Shown piece by piece: positions 1 through 8,384 of a stretch of 64,000 nt of DNA (positions are counted from its first letter, which is position 1; every line of letters starts with the position of its first letter). This DNA is from CAWIJJ01 sp963836405 (GTDB lineage: Bacteria; Acidobacteriota; Terriglobia; Bryobacterales; Bryobacteraceae): NCBI GenBank assembly GCA_963836405.1, contig CAWIJL010000007.1, positions 124,001 through 188,000 on the forward strand, written 5' to 3'. Below the pieces are notes generated by a model, which worked only from the letters and a program-made list of their open reading frames with translations, made no database searches and was not told where the DNA came from. The position numbers and the translations under genes are program-made.

Positions 1-460
1 CGCCAGACACGTTCTCATCCGCATGCAGGGTTCGCCCGTGGTTTTGAAGCCCGGCCAGAAAGACCTCACGGACGCCGAGGCTCTCGCCAAGGCGCAGGAG
101 ATCCACAAGCGCCTTATGGCCGGTGAGGATTTCGCCACCGTCGCCCGCGCCGAATCGGACGACGGCGGCGCCGCTACCGACGCCGGCGACCTGGGAACCT
201 TCGGGCACGGCCAGATGGTGCCGGCCTTCGAGGACGCCGCCTTTGCCCTCAAGGCCGGTGAAATCAGCGAGCCTGTCAAAACGCAGTTCGGCTATCACAT
301 CATCCGCTGCGAGGGCAAAGAAGCGAAAACATTCGCGCAGGCCAAGGACGATATCGAAAAGAAACTTCAGCCGGAGATGGCTCAGAAAGCCCTCAAGGCA
401 GTCGAAGCGAACAAGGGCGTGAAACTCGATCCCGAATTCTTCAATTTTTCCAATCGGTAA
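1..460 (+). CDS. Parvulin-type peptidyl-prolyl isomerase, 5' end outside window
   Basis: C-terminal part of a parvulin (rotamase) prolyl isomerase, a family that speeds cis-trans isomerisation of X-Pro bonds while exported proteins fold. The frame is open to the left edge: codons from base 2 read ARHVLIRM, the first strand of the parvulin fold, so the ATG at 23 is internal and the real start lies upstream. Further family landmarks follow in order: an acidic loop ending in GDLGTFGHGQMVPAFEDA, then EISEPVKTQFGYHIIRC, the last strand and helix. About 150 residues are visible. The N-terminal chaperone or anchor region cannot be seen, so PrsA-like and SurA-like forms cannot be told apart. The next gene starts two bases after the stop codon. 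Confidence 0.9.
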   Translation, partial: ARHVLIRMQGSPVVLKPGQKDLTDAEALAKAQEIHKRLMAGEDFATVARAESDDGGAATDAGDLGTFGHGQMVPAFEDAAFALKAGEISEPVKTQFGYHIIRCEGKEAKTFAQAKDDIEKKLQPEMAQKALKAVEANKGVKLDPEFFNFSNR

Positions 461-461
461 C

Positions 462-779
462 GTGCGCACTCGAAAGCTGGAAATCCGCTGTCCCCAGTGC
501 GGCAGCGGGGATGTCTTCTACAGTTGCACCCCCGGCTGTTGCTTCAATCACGTCTGTTCGAATTGCGGCACGACCTTCGAAACCCTGACCGCGGCCAAAG
601 GCGGTAAGGTTTCGGGCGTCGTGCCGCCCGATCCGCTGCCCGAGGCTGCCGACCCCACCGCCGCCTGCGCCCGCTGCGATTCCATCAACGTGTACATGGT
701 TGAAGATGGATCGCTCGTTTGCGCCAACTGCGGCACACTGCTCTCCCTGGAATTGACCGAAATCAGCCCCGGCAGCTAA
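462..779 (+). CDS. Small double zinc-ribbon protein
   Basis: A 105-residue protein of unknown role with a GTG start just after the isomerase stop, so the two are probably co-transcribed. It carries two CxxC...CxxC sets: CPQC near residue 10 with CSNC near residue 33, and CARC near residue 70 with CANC near residue 89. Each set would make one zinc ribbon. A proline-rich linker separates them, and there is no signal peptide or membrane segment, so it should be cytoplasmic. Zinc ribbons of this kind occur in transcription-associated and nucleic-acid-binding proteins, but nothing here points to a specific partner. Confidence 0.7.
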   Translation: MRTRKLEIRCPQCGSGDVFYSCTPGCCFNHVCSNCGTTFETLTAAKGGKVSGVVPPDPLPEAADPTAACARCDSINVYMVEDGSLVCANCGTLLSLELTEISPGS

Positions 780-852
780 GCCCTCACCAGGCCGCTCGAG
801 GACGGGAGCACGCCAGGTGAGCGGCGGGAAGGCGGCTTCGGTGAAACGCCCA

Positions 853-1149
853 CTATGATCGCGCCCCTTCCGGTTCAAAGCTGATTTTGAGCCGCGTCCC
901 GGTCGCCTTGGCGTATTTCTCGAGGGTCCGGGTGGTGGGCATGCTCCCGCCGCCTTCCAGCCGTGCGATAACGGCCTGCGTGGTCTTCATGCGCTGGGCA
1001 ACCTGCTCTTGCGTGAGGCCTGCGCGGGCGCGGGCTTCGATCAGCGCGGCGGCAAGCGAAAACTCTTCCTCCAGCGCCTCATATTCCCGCCGGTACTTCG
1101 GGTTCTTCATCCACTTCTTGTGGAGATCGTCTACCGTCGTGCGCTTCAT
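853..1149 (-). CDS. HigA-like XRE antitoxin
   Basis: A 98-residue helix-turn-helix protein. The XRE fold is in the C-terminal half (ARAGLTQEQVAQRMKTTQAV, then ARLEGGGSMPTTRTLEKYAK), preceded by a charged helix typical of HigA-type antitoxins of HigBA modules. In the family, such proteins neutralise an mRNA-cleaving RelE/HigB-fold toxin and repress their own operon. The start codon overlaps the stop of a toxin-like frame upstream (ATGA), the usual toxin-first higBA layout. That toxin frame is broken here, which would leave this antitoxin without an active partner. The coding end faces the zinc-ribbon gene tail to tail. Confidence 0.8.
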   Translation of the reverse strand: MKRTTVDDLHKKWMKNPKYRREYEALEEEFSLAAALIEARARAGLTQEQVAQRMKTTQAVIARLEGGGSMPTTRTLEKYAKATGTRLKISFEPEGARS

Positions 1150-1416
1150 TGACCCTGTACCTCCTGAGCCCTCTGCAACGCTATTTCAATCTCTCGCCGG
1201 GGTGTCTTTTGCGCTTTCTTGACGAACACGCGGACGACGACAACTCGGCGACCCTTGGCGATGACGTAGATTGCCCTTGAAATCCGTTCTTACCCTTTAT
1301 TGCATTTTTGCAATACGGCCGGAGGGCGAACCGACGACAAGCACCTGAAATGGTCGGCCAGCATCGTCCTCCTTCTTTGATTCGGCCGGCAAGTCCTCCC
1401 TCAGGTCTTCCGGGCT
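1146..1416 (-). pseudogene. Decayed HigB-like (RelE/Gp49 fold) toxin
   Basis: The last 47 codons before the antitoxin read like the C-terminus of phage-derived Gp49-like/HigB toxins: ERISRAIYVIAKGRR, then VFVKKAQKTPRREIEIAL, the hallmark end of this family. A TAA at 1290-1292 closes this frame upstream. A piece resembling the toxin N-terminus (SPEDLREDLPAESKK) lies in another frame at about 1300-1416, overlapping the 3' end of the transporter gene. The middle region that usually carries the WELR-like strand is missing. I read this as a toxin inactivated by a frameshift plus a small loss. Sequencing error alone would not restore the missing middle. Confidence 0.5.
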
Positions 1417-2666
1417 TCCTCTTCCGGAGCGGGGATGCGAACGAACGCGCGGTACAGCAGCAGATCGTAGATTGTTTTCAGGCCGCCGGCGAGAAAGAAC
1501 GGCCAATCGATCGTCGCCGGGTTGCCGAACATCCATCCGGCGAACAGCGGTCCGATGGCCGCTCCCGTCGTCTTGGCTACCCCGGTAATTCCGGCGGCCG
1601 CGGACCGTTCCGCGGGATGCACGATGGCCATGGTGTACGACTGCCGCGCGGGAACGTCCATCTGGCTGATACTGAAGCGCGCCAGAAGCACCAGGACGGC
1701 AAGTTCCACGTTAGGCATCAAGGGTACGCTCATCAGCAGAAGGTTCGATGGCAGGTGGGTGAACACCATCGTCTTCACCAGTCCGATGCGTGCCGCGATG
1801 CGTGAGGCGAGTAGGGCCGACAATCCCGCAAAGAGGTTGGCGCCGAAGAAAATGGCGCCCAGTGTGGCGGGCGCAACGCCAAAGCGCAGATAGAACCAGT
1901 AAGCCATGAAGCTCTGCAGGACGAAGCCGCCTCCGAACGAATCCAGCGCGTAGAGAGCCGAAAGGCGGGCCACCGTTCCGCGGGAGTGCGCCAGGCCAAA
2001 CCGCGATTTGTGCAGTCCCCCTCCCGCGCCCCTGTGGGCCTCGGCGGCGGGCGAGAGGCGCGCGAAGAATCCGGTCAGCAGCAGGCCAAACAAACCGTAG
2101 AGCATCACCACCGTGCGCTGGCTGCCGGACTGGCTCACCGATGCCGCGCGCAGGCTTTGCGTGAGGAATCCGGCTGCGAGCGCGCCAAGGGCCGTCGCCA
2201 CCGACCCGGTCAGCGCGTACCAGGCGAAAACCTCCGTACGGAGCCTGTCCGGCAGAAGTTCGGAAAGCGCTGCCTGCTCGATCGGGAGAAAGGGTCCGAC
2301 CTCGTTGCCGCTGGGGCTGATTACCCCGATGGTCCCGGCAATCACCAGAAGGAGCAAGCGATCGGTGAAGGCGAAGGCCACCCCTGCGCCCGCCATCAGA
2401 AGCGCGCCGATCAGCAGCATGCGCCGCCGCCCCAGCCGGTCCGCGCGGGTGGTCAGCCACAGGGACATCGCGGTGTCTCCCAACAACGTGAGCGTCAGCA
2501 GAAGGCCGGTTTGCGATTCGCTCAGGCCAAGGCTCGTGAGGTACAGGACCAGAACAACCGAGAGGGCGCCGTAGGCGAACAAACGGACGAATCGCGTGGC
2601 GAACAGCAGGCGTCCGTCACGATCGAGTTCCCGAAGAGCTCCTGGCTGGAGGAAAGCGGCTGGCAT
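1401..2666 (-). CDS. Major facilitator superfamily transporter
   Basis: A 421-residue polytopic inner-membrane protein with about 12 hydrophobic segments and the MFS loop 2-3 signature (TRADRLGRRRMLLIGAL, near residue 75). The N-terminus shows a long hydrophobic stretch (LFAYGALSVVLVLYLTSLGL) after a short charged tail. The family moves small solutes by facilitated diffusion or proton coupling. The substrate cannot be read from sequence; drug or metabolite efflux is the commonest role for this size class. The gene is divergent from mreB. Its 3' end overlaps the remnant of the toxin frame, suggesting that a deletion joined the two. Confidence 0.85.
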   Translation of the reverse strand: MPAAFLQPGALRELDRDGRLLFATRFVRLFAYGALSVVLVLYLTSLGLSESQTGLLLTLTLLGDTAMSLWLTTRADRLGRRRMLLIGALLMAGAGVAFAFTDRLLLLVIAGTIGVISPSGNEVGPFLPIEQAALSELLPDRLRTEVFAWYALTGSVATALGALAAGFLTQSLRAASVSQSGSQRTVVMLYGLFGLLLTGFFARLSPAAEAHRGAGGGLHKSRFGLAHSRGTVARLSALYALDSFGGGFVLQSFMAYWFYLRFGVAPATLGAIFFGANLFAGLSALLASRIAARIGLVKTMVFTHLPSNLLLMSVPLMPNVELAVLVLLARFSISQMDVPARQSYTMAIVHPAERSAAAGITGVAKTTGAAIGPLFAGWMFGNPATIDWPFFLAGGLKTIYDLLLYRAFVRIPAPEEEARKT

Positions 2667-2791
2667 GGAGTGCGTGATCGTGTCCGTCGGGACTTCCCGA
2701 CGGTCGAGTCCATTTTAGTGTGTTACCATTCAAGTGGACTTCGCTCCGGCTCCGAAGCTTGTCCCTTCCCGAAGTGAACCACAAATAATCG

Positions 2792-3817
2792 ATGAATCTA
2801 CGGTCTCTTTTCAGTCTGTTTTCGTCAGACCTTGCCATAGACTTGGGAACTGCCAACACCCTTGTCTACGCGAAAGGCAAGGGGATTGTTGTCAACGAGC
2901 CGTCCATTGTCGCCATCAACAAGAACACCGGCGAAGTGGAGGCCGTCGGCAAGGAGGCCAAGGAGATGCTGGGGCGCACCCCAGGCAACATCGTGGCCAT
3001 CAAGCCGATGAAGGACGGCGTCATCGCCGATTTCAAAGTCACCGAGCGCATGCTGAATTACTTCATTCAGAAGGCGCACGGGCGCAAAATGCTGGTTCAT
3101 CCGCGCATCGTCATCGGCGTGCCCAGCGAAATCACACAGGTGGAAAAGCGGGCCGTCATGGATTCGGCCTACCGCGCCAAGGCGAGCGAAGTGCACCTGG
3201 TGGAACAGGCCATGGTTGCTGCCATCGGCGCCGGCCTGCCGATCACCGAACCCTCCGGCAACATGGTTGTGGATATTGGCGGCGGCACTACCGATGTGGC
3301 CGTGATTTCTCTTTCCGGTATCGTTTACTCCCGGTCCGTGCGCGTGGCGGGCAATGAGATGGACGACGCCGTGATGCAGTTTCTCAAGCGCAAGTACAAC
3401 CTGCTCATCGGGGAGCGCACCGCCGAGGCGATCAAAATCGAGGTCGGATCGGCGTACCCGCTGGATAAGCCCATCACCATGGAGATCAAGGGCCGAAACC
3501 TGATCGAAGGCGTGCCCCGCACCATCACGGTGGACGATTCGGAGGTGCGCGAGTCCCTCGGCGAATGCGTGGCCACCATCGTCAATGCCATTCGCGTCGC
3601 CCTCGAACGGACGCCGCCCGAACTGAGCGCCGACATCAGCGACCGCGGAATCGTCCTTACGGGAGGTGGTGCGCTGCTCAAGAATCTGGACAAACGGATC
3701 CGCGAAGAGACCGGCTTGCCCGTATCCATCGCCGACGATCCGCTGGCCTCGGTAGTGCTCGGCACCGGCCGGATGCTGAGCGATTTCCGGCTGTTGCGTA
3801 AGATTTCGATAGACTAA
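2792..3817 (+). CDS. mreB: Rod shape-determining protein MreB
   Basis: A 341-residue bacterial actin homologue that polymerises on the inner face of the membrane and guides lateral wall synthesis. The phosphate-1 motif DLGTANTLVY is at residues 17-26, phosphate-2 is VVDIGGGTTDVAVISL near 160, and the adenosine motif is GIVLTGGGALLKNLD near 290. The amphipathic N-terminus (NLRSLFSLFSSDLA) fits membrane binding. Length matches the family. It heads the cluster mreB-mreC-mreD-(two membrane proteins)-mrdA-rodA, all on the same strand with small gaps or overlaps, so it is probably the first gene of a long operon. Confidence 0.98.
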   Translation: MNLRSLFSLFSSDLAIDLGTANTLVYAKGKGIVVNEPSIVAINKNTGEVEAVGKEAKEMLGRTPGNIVAIKPMKDGVIADFKVTERMLNYFIQKAHGRKMLVHPRIVIGVPSEITQVEKRAVMDSAYRAKASEVHLVEQAMVAAIGAGLPITEPSGNMVVDIGGGTTDVAVISLSGIVYSRSVRVAGNEMDDAVMQFLKRKYNLLIGERTAEAIKIEVGSAYPLDKPITMEIKGRNLIEGVPRTITVDDSEVRESLGECVATIVNAIRVALERTPPELSADISDRGIVLTGGGALLKNLDKRIREETGLPVSIADDPLASVVLGTGRMLSDFRLLRKISID

Positions 3818-3829
3818 AGGCAGCACGGC

Positions 3830-5047
3830 ATGGAGTCGCTGCTCAACCGATACCGCAATATCACCATCCTTCTGCTGGTGATATTCGCCCAACTGCTGTT
3901 GCTGGGGTATCAGGTGAAGACCGACCAGGATGTGCGGATGATCCGCGTCTGGACGGTCACGGCGGTAACTCCGGTGGCGCGCGTCGTCGAGTTTTTGCGC
4001 GGCGGCAGCAGCGGGTTCATCCATAACTACATCACTCTCAAGGACACGTCCGCCGAGAACCGCCGTTTGCGTGAGGAGGTGGGGAAACTCCGCATCGAAA
4101 ACACCTTCCTCAAGAACGAGCTGAACACAGCCGACCGCGCCAAGGCTCTCCAACTCTTTCAAGCCCGCACTCCCTCCAGGATGTTGGCCGCGAATATCAT
4201 CGGCACCGGCGCCGGGTCCAATTCCAAGGTGGTCTTCGTCAACCGGGGGTCCGGCGAGGGAGTCATGCGCGGCATGGCCGTAATCACGCCGGAGGGCATT
4301 GTCGGCAAGGTCATCGCCGCATACCCCACGGCATCGGAAGTTCAGCTGGTCACCGATTCGGAATTTGCCGCTGGCGTGGTCACCCAGAAAACGCTGGTTC
4401 GGGGCACGCTGAAGGGACAGGGAACACCCCTTGCCAAAGTGGACTACGTGCCTTTCGAGGAAAAAGTGGATGCCGGGGAGATGTTCTACACTTCCGGAGA
4501 CGACCGCGTCTTTCCTCGCGGGCTCCCCGTCGGGTTGGTGAAAGCCGTCCGGCCCGGCCAGCCCTTCAAGGAGATTCTGGTGGAGCCCTCGGCGCTCCAG
4601 CACGGGATCGAGGACGTGCTGATTCTGATTCAGGGCGTGCACCAGGACATCCCCGCGGCGCCCCCAGCGGATCAGCCCGTCTATATTGCTCCGCCTCCGC
4701 CCTCCGGAACGGCGCCGGCTCCCGGGACCGATGCCGCTCCGGCTGATGGTACCCCGCCACCATCGGGCGGCACCGAGGCAGACCGGCTCCGCTCCGTCTA
4801 CAAGTCCGTCGGTGAGGCCCAGAAACACACCTTTGGAGAGGGCCTGCCGGGCAGCAAACCGCCCGATTTTACGAAACTTCCGCCGACCGGACAGCCGCCG
4901 GCCCAATCGGCCCCCGCCGGTAAGAATGGGCAGCCCCCGGCTTCTCCCGCGCCCGCCGGCCGTGGCGCCGCTTCCGCCACCCCGGTCGACCCTGCGCGCC
5001 GCAACAACCAGGCAGCCGGCGGTCCCGGAGGTCGCGGCGGCGAATGA
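3830..5047 (+). CDS. mreC: Rod shape-determining protein MreC with Pro-rich tail
   Basis: A bitopic periplasmic scaffold of the elongasome that binds PBP2. It has one N-terminal membrane helix (ITILLLVIFAQLLLLGYQV), a coiled coil (about residues 65-105) and the two-barrel MreC domain with VFVNRGSGEGVMRGMAVIT and later YTSGDDRVFPRGLPVGLV. The protein is 405 residues, longer than the roughly 270-300 usual for the family. The extra length is a C-terminal tail from about residue 275, rich in Pro, Ala and Gly, likely disordered and able to reach through the wall. It starts 12 bases after mreB, and its stop overlaps the mreD start (ATGA), which suggests translational coupling. Confidence 0.95.
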   Translation: MESLLNRYRNITILLLVIFAQLLLLGYQVKTDQDVRMIRVWTVTAVTPVARVVEFLRGGSSGFIHNYITLKDTSAENRRLREEVGKLRIENTFLKNELNTADRAKALQLFQARTPSRMLAANIIGTGAGSNSKVVFVNRGSGEGVMRGMAVITPEGIVGKVIAAYPTASEVQLVTDSEFAAGVVTQKTLVRGTLKGQGTPLAKVDYVPFEEKVDAGEMFYTSGDDRVFPRGLPVGLVKAVRPGQPFKEILVEPSALQHGIEDVLILIQGVHQDIPAAPPADQPVYIAPPPPSGTAPAPGTDAAPADGTPPPSGGTEADRLRSVYKSVGEAQKHTFGEGLPGSKPPDFTKLPPTGQPPAQSAPAGKNGQPPASPAPAGRGAASATPVDPARRNNQAAGGPGGRGGE

Positions 5048-5577
5048 GCTATTCCGGTGAGCGGATCCTCCTCAGCAGCCAGCGCGAAGGCCAGATCTCC
5101 CGCTTCCGCGCCTGGGTGCTGCTTGCAGTTCCTCTGGCCGCCATCCTGTTTCAGGTCTACGTTCCGCTCTTCTTCCGCTTTCTCGGCTTTGTGGAAATGC
5201 CGCTGCTGGTGGTGGTCTACTTCGCGGTCATGCGCAGAAGCCAGATCAGTGGACTCCTGATCGGCGCCGTTGTCGGACTCGCCCAGGATTCCCTTTCCAA
5301 GAATCTGCTCGGCATGTACGGCCTGGTGAATACCCTGGTCGGATATTTTGCCGCGTCCGTCGGATTGCGACTCGATGTCGATCATCCGCTCCTCCGGCTC
5401 ATCCTCTGCTTCTTCTTCTATCAATTTCACCAGTTGTTCTACTGGGTGCTGGCGCGCGCCCTGCTCGGGCACAATCTGGCGTTCGAATGGCAGCGCGTGC
5501 TCGTCATGGGGGTCCTGAACGCCGTGGTAGGCGTGGCACTCTTCCATTTTCTCGACCGGTTGAGGGAAGGCGCGTGA
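5044..5577 (+). CDS. mreD: Rod shape-determining protein MreD
   Basis: A 177-residue integral membrane protein with about five to six hydrophobic segments, matching MreD in length and position. It is thought to help assemble MreB, MreC and the PBP2-RodA synthase. It begins inside the mreC stop codon (ATGA), and its own stop overlaps the GTG start of the next gene (GTGA), so translation of mreC, mreD and the prenyltransferase is probably coupled. The sequence is poorly conserved, as is normal for MreD. The assignment rests on the hydropathy pattern, the Q-D-S motif after helix 3 (GLAQDSLSKNLLG) and gene order. Confidence 0.9.
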   Translation: MSYSGERILLSSQREGQISRFRAWVLLAVPLAAILFQVYVPLFFRFLGFVEMPLLVVVYFAVMRRSQISGLLIGAVVGLAQDSLSKNLLGMYGLVNTLVGYFAASVGLRLDVDHPLLRLILCFFFYQFHQLFYWVLARALLGHNLAFEWQRVLVMGVLNAVVGVALFHFLDRLREGA

Positions 5578-6440
5578 ACGCCGCGGGCTCCCTGCTCGCC
5601 GCGTGCCGTCCCCGGCAGTGGATCAAGAACGGCCTTGTCTTCGTCCCCCTGATTTCCTCGGCGAGTTTCCGCTCGTTGCCCGCGGTGGAGCGCACCTTGC
5701 TTGCGGCCGCGGCTTTTTGCCTGCTCGCGAGCGCCGCCTACCTGCTGAACGACGTCATGGACCGCGAGTACGACCGCGCCCATCCGGTGAAGAAATTGCG
5801 CCCCGTGGCATCCGGCGCGCTGCCCTCCCGCACCGCCGCTGCAGCCGCGTTGTTCCTCGGCTTGGCGGCTTTTCTGCTTGTCTGGCCGCTGGGAGTCAAC
5901 GTACGAGCAGCCCTGGCCGTTTACGCGATCTTCAATGCGGCCTACTCTGCCGGATTGCGCCGCCAGCCGGTCCTCGACGTGCTCCTCGTCTCCTCGGGTT
6001 TTGTTCTGCGGCCGCTTGCCGGGGCCTTTGCCATCCCCGTCCGCGTATCGCCCTGGCTCTTTGTCGTGTCGCTGCTGCTGGCCCTCTCGCTCGCCCTCCT
6101 CAAACGGCGCGCCGAATTGACCGGCCTCGATCGTCTCGCCGTCGGCCACCGGCCCGCCCTCGGCGGTTACAGCGTCGCATTCCTCGACCAGTTGATCGCC
6201 ATCACCGCCGGATCGGGAACCATCAGCTATTCCCTCTATACCTTCCAGTCCGAACACGGCGACCGCCTCATGGTGACCCTGCCCATTTTCCTTTACGGAG
6301 TTTTCCGCTACCTTTACCTGGTCTATGAACGTGGCCTCGGCGCCAGCCCGGAGGACGTCTTCCTGCGCGACCGTCCGCTCCAGTTGGCCGCCGCGCTCTA
6401 CCTCACTGCCGTTTTGCTCATCCTGAGTGGGACAATCTGA
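5574..6440 (+). CDS. UbiA-family prenyltransferase, DPPR-synthase-like
   Basis: A polytopic UbiA-superfamily enzyme of 288 residues from the GTG start that overlaps the mreD stop. The opening CRPRQWIKNGLVFVPL and the first Asp motif NDVMDREYDRAHP followed by KLRPVASG (from about residue 59) are typical of the decaprenyl-phosphate phosphoribosyltransferase branch (Rv3806c-like). That branch transfers 5-phosphoribose from PRPP to a polyprenyl phosphate carrier. In actinobacteria this feeds arabinan synthesis. Here it sits inside a rod-shape cluster beside a GT-C-like membrane protein, so a lipid-linked sugar for envelope glycans is a reasonable inference. Other UbiA reactions such as quinone or heme side-chain transfer are less likely given the motif set. 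Confidence 0.8.
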   Translation: MNAAGSLLAACRPRQWIKNGLVFVPLISSASFRSLPAVERTLLAAAAFCLLASAAYLLNDVMDREYDRAHPVKKLRPVASGALPSRTAAAAALFLGLAAFLLVWPLGVNVRAALAVYAIFNAAYSAGLRRQPVLDVLLVSSGFVLRPLAGAFAIPVRVSPWLFVVSLLLALSLALLKRRAELTGLDRLAVGHRPALGGYSVAFLDQLIAITAGSGTISYSLYTFQSEHGDRLMVTLPIFLYGVFRYLYLVYERGLGASPEDVFLRDRPLQLAAALYLTAVLLILSGTI

Positions 6441-6446
6441 AGGTCC

Positions 6447-8339
6447 ATGACTTCCGGCGCCATCCTCCTGGTCCTCCTGCGTTTTGTCTTGTGGGAAGCG
6501 GCCCTGTTCGCTGCCGCCCGGCGGATCGCAGAAATTGCGGGCTTCGGCAAGCGCGATCCGGTTTCCAAGTTTCTGGCCGTGCTCTGCTGCCAAGTCACGC
6601 TGGAGGCTTCCGCCGGGGGCCTACTCTCCTTCACACGCATGAATTCCGCTCTCGGCTACCTGGTCATCGCCGCCCTTTGCACGGTCTCGCTCCACAAGGT
6701 GCGGCTGGGCCGTGCGGCTCTTGTGCGGGCGTGGCCGTTCGCCGTAGCCGCGGGTCTGGCTGTTCCCCTGTTCCTGCTTTCCTTCCGTCCCGTCGAGGAG
6801 ATCGATTCCATCAACTACCTGCACTACCTGATCGACTGGATGGGCAACCGGGCAACGCCATTCACCTTTGCCACCAATTACGTCGCCTTCTGGGAATTGT
6901 CCTTTCTGCCGGTTTGGTGGGTGACGGGCGTGGACCTGTTCTTTCCCCTGCTGGCACTTAAAGCAGTAGCTATCCTTGGACTGGCTAGCTGGCAGATTGG
7001 GAAGGAGTTGGGCCTCTCGGGAGCCGTTCTCCCGGTCACCGTCGGCGGTAGCCTCGCCATGCGCCACTTCTGGTTCGAATACTCGGGAGTGCCCACACTC
7101 AAGAACGACGTGCTCCACGGAGCCGGCTTCGCCCTCCTGCTGCTGATCGTCCTGCGGGCCTCGCGCCATCGTCTCGCCCGGGCGGATGTTGCGCTGCTGG
7201 CATTTGCCGTGGCCTTCGTTTCGGTGAAGTACACAGGCCTGTTCCTCGCGCCCCTGGCGATTCTGGCGCTGGTCGTCATGCGCGCCCTCGATTGGCGGGG
7301 ACTCGCCGCGGTGGCTGCCCTCTTCCTGTTCACCAGCGGCCCCTACTACCTTCGATCGCTCTTCCGCTACGGCAGCCCTTTCTATCCTTTCCAAATCAAT
7401 TTAGGCCCCATCCACCTACCCGGCACGGCCGACCTCTCTTATTCCTCTATCCTCTACAATCTGCACGACCCGCGCTTATGGCGCGCCTTTTTCTTTCCCG
7501 CCGGCGGTGTGTCGCCTGCCGGCCTGCTGTTTCCCGCCATCCTTGCCGCGACCCTTCTTGCCGCCACCTGGCAGGTCGTCCGGTGGTTCGGCCACCGCCG
7601 CGCGCCCTCCCCGCTCGAGTGGTCCGCCGTATTCCTCCTTGCCGGCTGGCTTTTGTATTTCCGGTCCGTGTTCAGCGCCACCGGTGAGCCGGGAGCGCTC
7701 AGCTTCGTTCTCAACGGCCTCAATTCGCTGCGATATGTCGACGGCGTTCTTGCCGTGAGCGAGTTGTACCTGGCGGCGCTTCTTGGACGCTACGCCCTGC
7801 CCCTTGCCGGCCTCAACGGCGCCAGCCGCCTGCTGCTGCTCTACGCCAGAGTGCCGTTCCCCCTTGCGCTGGTGGCGATCGCGGCCGCCTGCGGAGGACT
7901 GCTCACCTGGCTTCTGGCCCGCCTCGGCGGCAGAATCCTGATACTGGGCGCGACTACGATCCTGGTCGTCGCCTGCCCCTTCCTCGTCGAGGCCAACCGG
8001 GTCCGCTGGACCACCTACTGGGATGACCTCAAGCCGGCACTCGCCCTCGCCCGTGAATCCGGTTTCGACCTGCTCGCCCTCGATGACGGCGGCTACTTCG
8101 CCGGCCATATCGTGGCTGCAGGCTCCCCGGTCAATCCCGCGATCGAGACGATTTCCCTCGCCCAACTCCAGCGCCTGCCCGACGCCGACCGTCCCGATAT
8201 CCTGGCGGTTCTGGTCACGCCGGGCTCCGCCGTGTCCTCCGGGTGGCTCGAGCGTTACGGCCCCGTTCTGGCCGCTGCCGGCTACCACGCCCGCACGGTC
8301 TCGCGCTATGGCGGGCTGTTGACGCGCGGCGGACAGTGA
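6447..8339 (+). CDS. Large polytopic membrane protein, GT-C glycosyltransferase-like
   Basis: A 630-residue protein with roughly 12 or more hydrophobic segments and a soluble C-terminal part of about 100 residues. The first extracytoplasmic loop has acidic residues followed by aromatic ones (PVEEIDSINYLHYLIDW, about residue 115), as in lipid-sugar-dependent GT-C enzymes. A later HxxLxLxN-like family signature is not evident. The C-terminal part has a Rossmann-like run (RESGFDLLALDDGGYFAGH). It starts six bases after the prenyltransferase, which would supply a polyprenyl-linked sugar; that pairing is the main functional clue. It could also be a flippase or polymerase-like protein. I do not recognise a named family. 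Confidence 0.6.
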   Translation: MTSGAILLVLLRFVLWEAALFAAARRIAEIAGFGKRDPVSKFLAVLCCQVTLEASAGGLLSFTRMNSALGYLVIAALCTVSLHKVRLGRAALVRAWPFAVAAGLAVPLFLLSFRPVEEIDSINYLHYLIDWMGNRATPFTFATNYVAFWELSFLPVWWVTGVDLFFPLLALKAVAILGLASWQIGKELGLSGAVLPVTVGGSLAMRHFWFEYSGVPTLKNDVLHGAGFALLLLIVLRASRHRLARADVALLAFAVAFVSVKYTGLFLAPLAILALVVMRALDWRGLAAVAALFLFTSGPYYLRSLFRYGSPFYPFQINLGPIHLPGTADLSYSSILYNLHDPRLWRAFFFPAGGVSPAGLLFPAILAATLLAATWQVVRWFGHRRAPSPLEWSAVFLLAGWLLYFRSVFSATGEPGALSFVLNGLNSLRYVDGVLAVSELYLAALLGRYALPLAGLNGASRLLLLYARVPFPLALVAIAAACGGLLTWLLARLGGRILILGATTILVVACPFLVEANRVRWTTYWDDLKPALALARESGFDLLALDDGGYFAGHIVAAGSPVNPAIETISLAQLQRLPDADRPDILAVLVTPGSAVSSGWLERYGPVLAAAGYHARTVSRYGGLLTRGGQ

Positions 8340-8384
8340 TTTCGGGTTAAGATAGGAACAGAGCCGCACTGGCGAGCTCAGTCT

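Noticed and set aside
2825..4906. Minus-strand open frame of 693 codons opposite mreB and mreC
   Set aside because: Antisense of conserved genes with no supporting motif.
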